Shown: positions 1 through 6,918 of the stretch, one piece after another
Layout of the letters: each line of letters begins with the position of its first letter
Numbering within the stretch: the stretch's first letter is position 1
Source of the DNA: Candidatus Treponema excrementipullorum
Lineage (GTDB): Bacteria > Spirochaetota > Spirochaetia > Treponematales > Treponemataceae
DNA length: 6,918 nt
Direction: 5' to 3'
NCBI GenBank assembly: GCA_018883625.1
Contig: JAHLFV010000122.1
Coordinates: 1-6,918 of the forward strand
Made by a program: the position numbers and the translations under genes
Notes under the pieces: generated by a model
Told to the model about the DNA's origin: nothing
Seen by the model: only the letters and a program-made list of their open reading frames with translations
Database searches by the model: none

Positions 1-2584
1 AATTTTCTATCAGAGCAAGAAACAGTAAAAAAATTCCTATTATGCTTAATACAAAGGAAGCCCAAAGAACTGTATACTTTTTTTTATAATTTTCTAAGTC
101 CTTTGAAATTTGAAAAATATACCCTTTTTCCAAGGGTGTTTTTTCAAAAAGTGAATTGACTTCTTTAATGGCTTTTTCCGTACTGGAAGCAGAAACAAAA
201 AGGGTAAAATATGCACAGGGGCGACAATCCTGCCTGTACAAAACACCAAAACCTGTTTCTTTTTTGATTGAAGCAACGGAAGCTAAGGGAAAACTTTTGT
301 GAAGTCCGGTATCTTCACGTTTTACGGTAGCAAAGGGGATGGTAATCGTATTCAAAGTCTGCCCTGTTGTATTACCTTTTCGGTTACTGACGATACGTAT
401 ATCCATTTCTCTGTTTTGGTTTATCCACTTGTCGACTACAGGTCCGTATAATATCCACCGTAACAGCACCGCCACATCTTGCACAGAAACATTATTCTTT
501 GACAATATAATTTTATCCGGTTCAACCTTGTAGAATTCTTCTGCTTCTTTGAAATGCAACACGGATTGAAGAATTTTTGGATTTTCATAAGTTATTGTAA
601 GCAGCTTTTTTGCAGATTCTTTACATACAGCGACATCATCCCCTATGACTGCCCCGGTAATTTTGAAAACCTCCTTTTCCTTTGTATTTTCAGGGACATA
701 CACATATCCCTTGGTTATCAGATTTTTTTTATTTTTAACCTCCTTTAAAAGAGTATCCCAAGTAATTTTCTTTTCATCAAAAGCTATATCCATAGTAGCC
801 TGCCCTGTAACAGACTTGGTAAAAATATTTTTGACACCGGAAATCTTTTTTAACGCTTCCGTGAAACCGGTAATTTCCTTGTCGATGGTATTTTTTGCCA
901 TATTTCCGTCATATTCCACAGTTATCGATACAAATTGATCTTTCTCAGTTACAGAAAAATTTTTTTCGGAAAGAAAATATAAACACAAAGGTAACAATGC
1001 CATGGCGTAAAAAAACAATTTACAACACCCTCTGTGATTGATAAGAAAGTTCATGATTTTAAAAAATTTTTTCAAACAATAGCTTGAAAATATACCGGAA
1101 TATTCTTTCTTCCCAAGAATACTAACGACAATATTTTTTGCAAAGCGTGGCTGTCTGCATTCACCTGTGGGAATCGGTATTTGTACACAGACAAAAGGCG
1201 GAAAAAAATAAAGCGCTAGTACTGTTCCGCATACAATCATACAACCAATAGTAATGGCGATATCCCTAATACCGGGAATCAATCCTTCTAAAAAATATAC
1301 AGGAACCAAAACCAAAACCGAAGTCAAACATGAAACCCAAACACCCCAGTGAAGTTTTTTTACTTTTTCATATACAGAAATACCCGGCGTGTTGATAATG
1401 TCCAACAGCACAAAAAATGCATCAACTACCAATCCTAAAGCAATAGTTATACCGGAAAGCGTATTTTCATTCATCGTTATGCCACAAAAGGCCATAATTC
1501 CCCAAGTCCACAACATTGTTGCCCATAGAAAAAAGAATATAAGCATAATTGTGGTAATTTTTGAAAAAAAGAGAAAAACCAAAATAATTATTATTATCAA
1601 ACTCTGTAAAGTGGCGATAAAAACTTTAAAAATATTTTCCTGTACATCTTTTCCCTTATCGTATAAAACAATATAGTCTAGTTTTGTACCGTCCAGTACC
1701 TCTTTGCATGCTTGGGAAACACGGATACTGTTAGCTTTATATGTTGTATTTATCAAAACAGATAAAGCTTGTTTTCCGTCTATTCTTACAATTTCGTTTT
1801 CATTTTGAAAATCAAAGTGTACCTGACTGTAATCTGATACCTTATGTATACCCTTTCCTGTATCCACAGGTAAATTTCTCATTTCCTCCAAACTTTTTAA
1901 TCGTGTATCATACAGCACTTGTACATCTTGCTGATGTACGGAAATCGTACTTCCTTCCGAAATAATATTTTCTCGCTGGAAAATCTGCCCCAAGGCTCTC
2001 GGATCGATACTTCCTCCCGACATTTTATCTCCGTCAAAAACTACGCGTACTTCTTTTGTTTTTCCTCCCAAAATCTTTACTTGAGAAACACCGTCAATAC
2101 GCTCTAACAGAGGTTTGACTTCCTGTTCTAAATATAATTTCAGGGTTTCAGGATCATCTTGGGGGACAAAGGCAACATTTATCAGATACTCTTTGTTTGC
2201 AGAAGAGTAGATTCGAGGTTTTTGAATATCTTTGGGTAAAGTATTGTAAAAATCATCAACTATGGAACGCACATGTATATACAGCAGTTTTTCATTAGCC
2301 TGAGGATAAAAGTACAGTGTAGAAAGGCTGGTATTTTGGTCGGAAAAAGACTTTATTTCAAACAAATCAGGCAATTGTGAAACAGCTTCTTCAAAAGGTA
2401 TAGTTATCCTTCTCTCTATTGTTTCACTGTCAAAACCGAAATACTCAAATTCAACACTGAATACATGAAACTCACCGGTTGTTCCGTTTCCAACTTCCAT
2501 GTTTCCAGCAGAAAGCAAAAAAATCAACGATATGATCATAAAGACAAAAAAGACCAACTTGGGACTTTCATACCACCTATTCAT
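1..2584 (-). CDS. RND-family efflux permease, second of a tandem pair (3' end outside window)
   Basis: Inner-membrane RND (AcrB/MMPL superfamily) permease, expected to export a substrate using the proton gradient; the substrate cannot be told. The frame is open from the ATG at 2584 to the window edge, about 860 codons with no stop. Typical RND proteins are about 1000-1050 residues, so the end of helix 8 and helices 9-12 should lie outside. Seen in order: helix 1 (about 9-26); first periplasmic porter region, with the family-like stretch TIPFEEAVSQLPDLFEIKS near 61-79 and ILGGKTKEVRV near 171-181; helices 2-6 (about 318-465), including helix 4 with GLVVDAFFVLLD near 384-395; helix 7 (about 522-538); second porter region with PLASVASI near 765-772; start of helix 8 (about 838-858). 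Helix 4 keeps one Asp (about 388) of the proton relay, but the usual ENI after it is replaced by DII. The start is fixed by a strong Shine-Dalgarno sequence and overlaps the upstream permease gene by eight bases. It is clearly diverged from its neighbour, so the pair is not a recent duplication. Family assignment is firm; function is inferred. Confidence 0.93.
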   Translation of the reverse strand, partial: MNRWYESPKLVFFVFMIISLIFLLSAGNMEVGNGTTGEFHVFSVEFEYFGFDSETIERRITIPFEEAVSQLPDLFEIKSFSDQNTSLSTLYFYPQANEKLLYIHVRSIVDDFYNTLPKDIQKPRIYSSANKEYLINVAFVPQDDPETLKLYLEQEVKPLLERIDGVSQVKILGGKTKEVRVVFDGDKMSGGSIDPRALGQIFQRENIISEGSTISVHQQDVQVLYDTRLKSLEEMRNLPVDTGKGIHKVSDYSQVHFDFQNENEIVRIDGKQALSVLINTTYKANSIRVSQACKEVLDGTKLDYIVLYDKGKDVQENIFKVFIATLQSLIIIIILVFLFFSKITTIMLIFFFLWATMLWTWGIMAFCGITMNENTLSGITIALGLVVDAFFVLLDIINTPGISVYEKVKKLHWGVWVSCLTSVLVLVPVYFLEGLIPGIRDIAITIGCMIVCGTVLALYFFPPFVCVQIPIPTGECRQPRFAKNIVVSILGKKEYSGIFSSYCLKKFFKIMNFLINHRGCCKLFFYAMALLPLCLYFLSEKNFSVTEKDQFVSITVEYDGNMAKNTIDKEITGFTEALKKISGVKNIFTKSVTGQATMDIAFDEKKITWDTLLKEVKNKKNLITKGYVYVPENTKEKEVFKITGAVIGDDVAVCKESAKKLLTITYENPKILQSVLHFKEAEEFYKVEPDKIILSKNNVSVQDVAVLLRWILYGPVVDKWINQNREMDIRIVSNRKGNTTGQTLNTITIPFATVKREDTGLHKSFPLASVASIKKETGFGVLYRQDCRPCAYFTLFVSASSTEKAIKEVNSLFEKTPLEKGYIFQISKDLENYKKKYTVLWASFVLSIIGIFLLFLALIEN

Positions 2585-5500
2585 GTATTTTCCTCCTTTC
2601 AAAATGTCTCACCAGCACAATGGGAAAAATACAGAGAACAAAAAGAAGGGAAAAAAGCACCCCACCTATTATACCTATAGCTACAGAGCTTTGGCTGTTC
2701 ACACCCAAAGGATCAAAAGTAAAAGGAAGAAGAGCAAAAACAGTAGTAAAATTGGTAATTAAAATAGCCCGCAATTTTTCCTTACATTTTGAAAATACGT
2801 GGACAGCTGAAAAGTCTTGTTTCAAAGTTAAGCAATTTTCATAAAGAATAATTGAGTTGTTTATAACAATACCCAACAATACAATAAAAGCAATCATCGT
2901 GTTGACACTAAAGTCACACCTCCACAGCAGCGTAAAAAACAGTGTGCCCGACAAGGTGGGTGGTAATGCTATAAACATCAAAACAGGGACTGTAAAAGAT
3001 TCAAACAGAGCTCCCATGACGAGATACAATAAGATAAGCCCAGCCACAATCAGAAAAAATGCATTAGAAAAAGTTTCCTTGAATTCTTCTCTACGTACAT
3101 CTGTAATGCTTATATCGGGGAATTTTGATTTTATAGATTTGAGGAGAGATGTATCCGGCGGACAAGTATTTTGTATGTCCGGCGGACAAGTACTCTGTAT
3201 GTCCGGCGGACATGTATTTTGTATGTCCGGCGGACATGTATTTCCTGCGTCCGGCGGATACAAAATTTTTCCGGGCAGACCGTTGTAATGAAATACTACT
3301 TTTTCGTTGTACTCTTCGGAAAAATCTCCCAATGTTCCTAGGGGAAATCTTCCCTGAGAGTTAAAAAGAGACATCCGCTCCAAATCTTTTATTTGAGTAT
3401 TCTTCCCGGATGGCAGTCTGACCACCATAGGTATTTCTCTACCTCGACTGTAATAAGGACTTGTGTATACTCCGTTCAATAAAGCTTGAATGTGATTTGT
3501 TACCGCATCGGCAGAAAAACCGAAACGGGAAGCACAGAGGCGATTGGGAGTAAAAATTATTTCTTTGGCATATTCTTGGGGTAAAATTTTCCATCCATTT
3601 AGAATTTCGGGATTCAAAGAATCGAACAACCGAAAATCTTCCTCCAATCCGGAAGATTTTAAATCCTCAGTCTCGGAAAACCCTGATTTTTCTGTAAAAT
3701 CACCCTTTTTATTTTGTACAAGGTAAGAAACGGGAGGAATATTCAATACGGAGGACAAAATATCCTTATTCTTTGGAAAAATAATTTCCGTATTTGTGTT
3801 ACCTAAAACATGATAAATTTTTTCTCGGGAAAGATTTTGCCATGTTTTTGTTTTTACAGTTACCTGAATAATTTCTTTTCCGAAATCTATTTGAGCCAGT
3901 TCGTGTAAATTATCTTTTTCAAAACCTCCTTTACACCATAAAACTTCAACCTCATCCAAGTCAGAGAGCAGTTTTTCTGCAATTGTAGCAACTTCTTTCA
4001 TGTATTCCATGGAACTTCCCGAAGGTAGTCGTATATAAAATTCTGTATATTCACCTTTTAGTTCCGGCAGTAAGGAAAAAGTAGATAACCACAGGGATAT
4101 TACACAAATTATCAATGTTACCAATATAAGAGTGTTCCGATATTTTTTATTTTGAAAAAATTTCCAAAGAAGTTTTTCATAATATGATTCCCATACTTCC
4201 ATAGTTTTTTTCGAAAAACCGGTATTCACAGGTATAATTTCTTTGGAGAATTTCTTTGATAAATTATTTTTGTTATAATTACATCTCTCCTGTGATCCAA
4301 AAAGTAAATAATACATGGCCGGAATATATGTAAGGGATAGAAACCAAGAAAAGAAAACCGATGATATGACCCCTATGGCCAAGTCGCTAAAAAGTTCTCC
4401 CAGTAAACCGGGAATAAAAAACATAGGTAAAAAAACCACGATTGTGGTAACAGTTCCACCCAAATTGGAAACAGAAACTTCCATAACGCTTTTTACAATA
4501 TGTTCCTGAAACTTTGTCCTTGGCAGAAAATTATTTTTTTTACTTAGGTTTTCCAAAATAACGGCACCGGCATCCACTACCATCCCCACACCTACGGCTA
4601 CCCCCGATAACGACATGATATTGAGAGTTTTTCCCAGTAGTGTCAAAATGAACAGAACCATTAAGAAACACAACGGAATCAAACCGGAAAGCAGTAAAGC
4701 TAATCTATGGGATTTAAGAAAATAAAAAATTACAATACCTGTTATCACAGCTCCTGTAAGCGCAGATAAAATCACAGATGCCAATGATTTTTTAATTTCA
4801 GAGGACAAATCGTATACTGGAATAAACTCGTAGTCAGCACCATAATTTAACTTTAGCTTTTCTGTTTCTCTTATTACTTCCCGAGAAAGGCTGAGAGGAT
4901 TTCCACCCTGTTTTTTCTGTATACCGATATAAAATCCTTCCCGGCCATTATATGTAAAAAAACTTTGCTGGTCTTGGCTACCCCACTGAACCTGAGCTAT
5001 ATGGGAAAGTAAAATAGGACTGTCATTGTATAGGAGAGGACAAGACTCCACCTCTTCCAAAGATGTGAATACACCAGTAGTTTTAACCAGAAACTCCTTT
5101 TCACCGCAATCAATTGTTCCGGCCGGATATTGAAAATTTTCCTTTTCCAATACTGAAGCAATATAATTTAAGCTAAACTTTTGGGATTCCAGTTGATTGT
5201 AATCAACCATAATGTGGACTTCGTCTTTTAAGCCTCCAAAAACGAACACGTTACCGCTGTTTTCAAGACGCTGATATCTTGTTTTTACTTCTTTTTCTAT
5301 AAAATACCGATTGTTAACAGACCCCCGTTTAGGAACAACAGCTACTCCCATGGCTTCATTGATGCCACTTTGAACAGAAACCATAGGCTTTTTACATTGC
5401 CACGGCAAGCTTGTATATAAGGTATCTATGATTTCTCTGCATTTTATTAAAGCCAAGTCTACATCCTGCCCCCAATGAAGCTGTATTGTAATAGCAGAAA

Positions 5501-5768
5501 GGCCGTCCCGAGTTACGGATGAAGTTTTTTTCATACCTTCCAAGGATGCAAGACCTTCTTCTAAGGGAGTGGTCACCAGTTTTTCCATATCTTTTACCCC
5601 AAGACCTGCATATTCCGTAATAACTAACAGTTCTCCTCTGTTAATTTCCGGTAAAAAATCAGCTTTCAAAGTTAATAGTGAAAAAATACCCAACAGACAA
5701 AGTCCCAAAATCAAAGATAGGATAGAAAGTGGATGAAATACGGAAAATTTAACAATACTTTTTATCAT
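2577..5768 (-). CDS. RND-family efflux permease, first of a tandem pair (complete, 1063 aa)
   Basis: Complete inner-membrane RND transporter of the AcrB superfamily, expected to be a trimeric proton-driven exporter working with an adaptor and an outer-membrane channel. Seen in order: helix 1 (about 12-34) followed by FLPEINRGELLVITEY (38-53), matching the usual LPEI start of the porter domain; helices 2-6 (about 328-488), with helix 4 GVGMVVDAGAVILENL (393-408); a cytoplasmic linker; helix 7 (about 545-566); second porter region; helices 8-12 (about 900-1054), with helix 10 GIVINNSIILYEN (966-978). Helix 4 has one Asp (399) where AcrB has two, and helix 10 has NN where AcrB carries its relay Lys, as in many RND branches outside the AcrB group. 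Odd features: an octapeptide repeat (about 837-873) before helix 8, and a low-complexity acidic stretch (about 687-716) in the second porter region. The ATG at 5768 overlaps the previous stop (ATGA) and has a good ribosome site. The gene ends TAG at 2577, inside the start of the next permease gene. Substrate unknown. Confidence 0.96.
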   Translation of the reverse strand: MIKSIVKFSVFHPLSILSLILGLCLLGIFSLLTLKADFLPEINRGELLVITEYAGLGVKDMEKLVTTPLEEGLASLEGMKKTSSVTRDGLSAITIQLHWGQDVDLALIKCREIIDTLYTSLPWQCKKPMVSVQSGINEAMGVAVVPKRGSVNNRYFIEKEVKTRYQRLENSGNVFVFGGLKDEVHIMVDYNQLESQKFSLNYIASVLEKENFQYPAGTIDCGEKEFLVKTTGVFTSLEEVESCPLLYNDSPILLSHIAQVQWGSQDQQSFFTYNGREGFYIGIQKKQGGNPLSLSREVIRETEKLKLNYGADYEFIPVYDLSSEIKKSLASVILSALTGAVITGIVIFYFLKSHRLALLLSGLIPLCFLMVLFILTLLGKTLNIMSLSGVAVGVGMVVDAGAVILENLSKKNNFLPRTKFQEHIVKSVMEVSVSNLGGTVTTIVVFLPMFFIPGLLGELFSDLAIGVISSVFFSWFLSLTYIPAMYYLLFGSQERCNYNKNNLSKKFSKEIIPVNTGFSKKTMEVWESYYEKLLWKFFQNKKYRNTLILVTLIICVISLWLSTFSLLPELKGEYTEFYIRLPSGSSMEYMKEVATIAEKLLSDLDEVEVLWCKGGFEKDNLHELAQIDFGKEIIQVTVKTKTWQNLSREKIYHVLGNTNTEIIFPKNKDILSSVLNIPPVSYLVQNKKGDFTEKSGFSETEDLKSSGLEEDFRLFDSLNPEILNGWKILPQEYAKEIIFTPNRLCASRFGFSADAVTNHIQALLNGVYTSPYYSRGREIPMVVRLPSGKNTQIKDLERMSLFNSQGRFPLGTLGDFSEEYNEKVVFHYNGLPGKILYPPDAGNTCPPDIQNTCPPDIQSTCPPDIQNTCPPDTSLLKSIKSKFPDISITDVRREEFKETFSNAFFLIVAGLILLYLVMGALFESFTVPVLMFIALPPTLSGTLFFTLLWRCDFSVNTMIAFIVLLGIVINNSIILYENCLTLKQDFSAVHVFSKCKEKLRAILITNFTTVFALLPFTFDPLGVNSQSSVAIGIIGGVLFSLLFVLCIFPIVLVRHFERRKIHE
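2591..2599 (-). promoter_or_regulatory. Ribosome binding site of the second RND gene
   Basis: On the minus strand AAAGGAGGA precedes the ATG at 2584, with seven bases between AGGAGG and the start codon. This near-perfect Shine-Dalgarno sequence lies within the last codons of the upstream permease gene. It fixes the start and supports translational coupling through the eight-base overlap ATGAATAG. Confidence 0.9.
3150..3262 (-). repeat. 24-bp tandem array with palindromic cores, inside the first RND gene
   Basis: Five copies of TCCGGCGGA (plus strand) begin at 3154, 3178, 3202, 3226 and 3250, exactly 24 bases apart. In the three central copies the core extends to the 13-base TGTCCGGCGGACA, an inverted repeat around one central base. 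The outer two copies depart from this at their outer sides, giving GTATCCG at 3151-3157 and CGGATAC at 3255-3261, which are complementary to each other. The core is strongly GC-rich in an AT-rich gene. The period equals eight codons, so gain or loss of units keeps the frame. It encodes one degenerate unit (YPPDAGNT), three units of CPPDIQNT or CPPDIQST, and a partial CPPD unit, in a loop of the second porter region upstream of helix 8. Confidence 0.95.
3633..3660. repeat. Perfect 10-bp inverted repeat with 8-base loop, intragenic
   Basis: AAAATCTTCC at 3633-3642 is exactly complementary to GGAAGATTTT at 3651-3660, with eight bases between. It lies inside the first permease gene and encodes part of an acidic, low-complexity stretch (KSSGLEEDF) that looks like an insertion relative to typical RND porter domains. 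It has no following T-run in the gene's direction that would make it a convincing terminator. Its role, if any, is unknown. Confidence 0.6.
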
Positions 5769-6918
5769 TGTTTATTCACCTTACAGACATAATCTGTATT
5801 CAAGTTATTTCCCAAATCATCCTGTATAGATGAAAGAATCTCAAAAAACATCAGCCCTGATTTATTTTTATTTTCTATTTCTAACCCGAAAACAACATTA
5901 ACTATATGCAAATCACTGATATCTTCTTCCGGTTTTATATATTCCAAATAAGCACAAGATGCCGATTCTCCCGAGTCAATGTGAGATACGTTTTTTATGT
6001 ATAAATGACAACAGGAATCAGTGGAATCTACATATACAGATTTTATAAGACTATAGAAATCAATGGTGGAAGCCTCTTTGTTTACGGCAAAAAATAAATT
6101 CAAAAAGCACTCTTTTATGTTATTGCCCATAGACGTTGGAAAAACTGCAGGATCAAAACTTATGGTAGAAAACTGGTGATAAGGGGAAAAAGTCAAACAA
6201 TCAAATTCTCCCGCTTTCCCTGTAATTGCCCCTCCTAAAAAAAACGGAGGTTTTTCAGATTCTTGATTAAAACAAATATAGTACACCATATCTTTGGTAG
6301 TTTGATTTCCGGTAAAATCTTCAATGCCTGCCTTTACTTTCAACTGCCATATACAGACTGCATCTTTATCACCGTCCTTTGCGACTACGTTGTCATCCCT
6401 TCCAGATTCAAAACAATTTTCCCTTTGATTAAAATTTCCCCAAGGAATTTCTTCAGAAAACCGTATTGTTGCAGTTTTTTTTGTTTTAAGGTTAGGGGTA
6501 ATTTCTATTTTGTTACCTGTTTCACTGTAGCTTTCAGCATATGAAAAATTATTTTCATTGATGCAAGGTTGGAACTCTATGTGAGAACTCAGATTTTCAA
6601 GTTTAACGGCTTTATTAAAATTTATAACAAGAGAATCTTTTTTTGACAAAGAAACAACTTCGTTTTCTACTAATTTTTTTGTACCGTTTTGCAACAAATC
6701 AAAGGTAATCGGTTGCAGATCCCGTTTTACTATAAAATTGCTGTAAAAGTCATGAAGTACATTGCCGTAAACATCACTTATATCTTCCATCTTTACCGCA
6801 TAATGTCCCGGATCAAGTTGTTTTTCCGGAATGATATACACCACGGTATCATTGTTTTGATATTCAAACACGTAAGAAAAGTCAGGGCTGATTTTAAAAC
6901 CGTTTTCAAAGGATTTTC
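5765..6918 (-). CDS. Ig-like (Big_5-type) domain protein, 5' end outside window
   Basis: The frame is open to the right edge of the window, so this is the C-terminal 383 residues of a longer protein. A GTG at 6871 is in frame but lies inside an evident domain, so it is not a credible start. The first roughly 70 visible residues resemble a bacterial Ig-like Big_5 domain: F.ISPDFSYVFEY, then VVYIIPEKQLDPGHYAVKM, then ISDVYGN. This is the family pattern of an SP motif, a P..L..G.Y strand and a D..GN turn. A second similar unit may follow (FNKAVKLENLSSHIEFQP, later GIEDFTGN). No membrane helix or sorting signal is visible at the C-terminus; any signal peptide or lipobox would be upstream of the window. 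Such domains usually occur in secreted, periplasmic or surface proteins. Its stop overlaps the start of the first permease by four bases, so it is probably co-expressed with the pump pair, but a role as pump partner or cargo is only inference. I do not recognise a specific gene. Confidence 0.8.
   Translation of the reverse strand, partial: KSFENGFKISPDFSYVFEYQNNDTVVYIIPEKQLDPGHYAVKMEDISDVYGNVLHDFYSNFIVKRDLQPITFDLLQNGTKKLVENEVVSLSKKDSLVINFNKAVKLENLSSHIEFQPCINENNFSYAESYSETGNKIEITPNLKTKKTATIRFSEEIPWGNFNQRENCFESGRDDNVVAKDGDKDAVCIWQLKVKAGIEDFTGNQTTKDMVYYICFNQESEKPPFFLGGAITGKAGEFDCLTFSPYHQFSTISFDPAVFPTSMGNNIKECFLNLFFAVNKEASTIDFYSLIKSVYVDSTDSCCHLYIKNVSHIDSGESASCAYLEYIKPEEDISDLHIVNVVFGLEIENKNKSGLMFFEILSSIQDDLGNNLNTDYVCKVNKQ
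5776..5783 (-). promoter_or_regulatory. Ribosome binding site of the first RND gene
   Basis: On the minus strand TAAGGTGA lies eight bases before the ATG at 5768, inside the final codons of the Ig-like protein gene. Together with the ATGA stop/start overlap it supports this start and coupled translation of the two genes. Confidence 0.8.

Noticed and set aside
339..938. Short plus-strand open frames in the left part
   Set aside because: They are antisense shadows of the second RND permease, whose frame is open and shows family motifs throughout.
2857..3288. Plus-strand open frame of 143 codons across the tandem array, giving a repeat-containing protein
   Set aside because: It is antisense to a well-supported RND gene, has no convincing ribosome site, and stays open because the repeat unit length is a multiple of three and lacks stops.
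5118..5127. TCCGGCCGGA palindrome resembling the tandem-array core
   Set aside because: A single copy encoding YPAG in the conserved PAG segment of RND porters; codon choice explains it and the centre differs from the array core.
6231..6250. CCTCC and GGAGG arms around an A-rich loop followed by T's on the plus strand, resembling a terminator
   Set aside because: The stem is only five pairs, it lies inside the Ig-like coding sequence, and the T-run follows on the strand opposite to transcription.
78..6482. Homopolymer runs of eight A or T (78-85, 723-730, 4534-4541, 6237-6244, 6475-6482) as possible phase-variation tracts
   Set aside because: Runs of this length are expected in AT-rich genes, are scattered rather than near starts, and all reading frames are intact.
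6869..6871. GTG as start of the Ig-like protein
   Set aside because: The frame is open through to the window edge and the Big_5-like pattern begins upstream of it; the true start is outside the window.

Overview
The window is AT-rich, with many A/T runs, and is coding almost from end to end. All genes lie on the minus strand and are packed with overlapping stop and start codons. I see no intergenic gap, RNA gene, insertion sequence or CRISPR array. An AT-rich, Gram-negative-type (diderm) bacterium is implied by the RND pumps. The pairing of RND permeases with a Big_5-like Ig-fold protein and the overall protein style remind me of host-associated spirochaetes (Treponema), but this is an impression and not proven by the sequence.

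Layout in transcription order (right to left). (1) 6918-5765: the 3' part of a gene for a probable extracytoplasmic protein with bacterial Ig-like (Big_5-type) domains; its start lies outside the window. (2) 5768-2577: a complete RND-superfamily permease of 1063 residues, overlapping gene 1 by four bases (ATGA). (3) 2584-1: a second, divergent RND permease, overlapping gene 2 by eight bases and running off the window after about 860 residues, around its eighth membrane helix. Both internal starts have good Shine-Dalgarno sequences inside the preceding gene, so the three genes are very likely one translationally coupled operon.

The likely joint role is proton-driven export from the inner membrane or periplasm. 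The two permeases could assemble as a mixed trimer, as MdtB and MdtC do, or work as separate pumps. No periplasmic adaptor (HlyD/MFP type) or TolC-like channel is visible; they may be encoded outside the window. The Ig-like protein could be a surface or periplasmic accessory or cargo, which is inference from gene order only.

The most striking local feature is a GC-rich tandem array at about 3150-3262 inside permease 1. Five copies of a palindromic core recur exactly every 24 bases, encoding an eight-residue CPPD-containing repeat in a periplasmic loop. The array looks like an in-frame insertion or expansion that may vary between strains.
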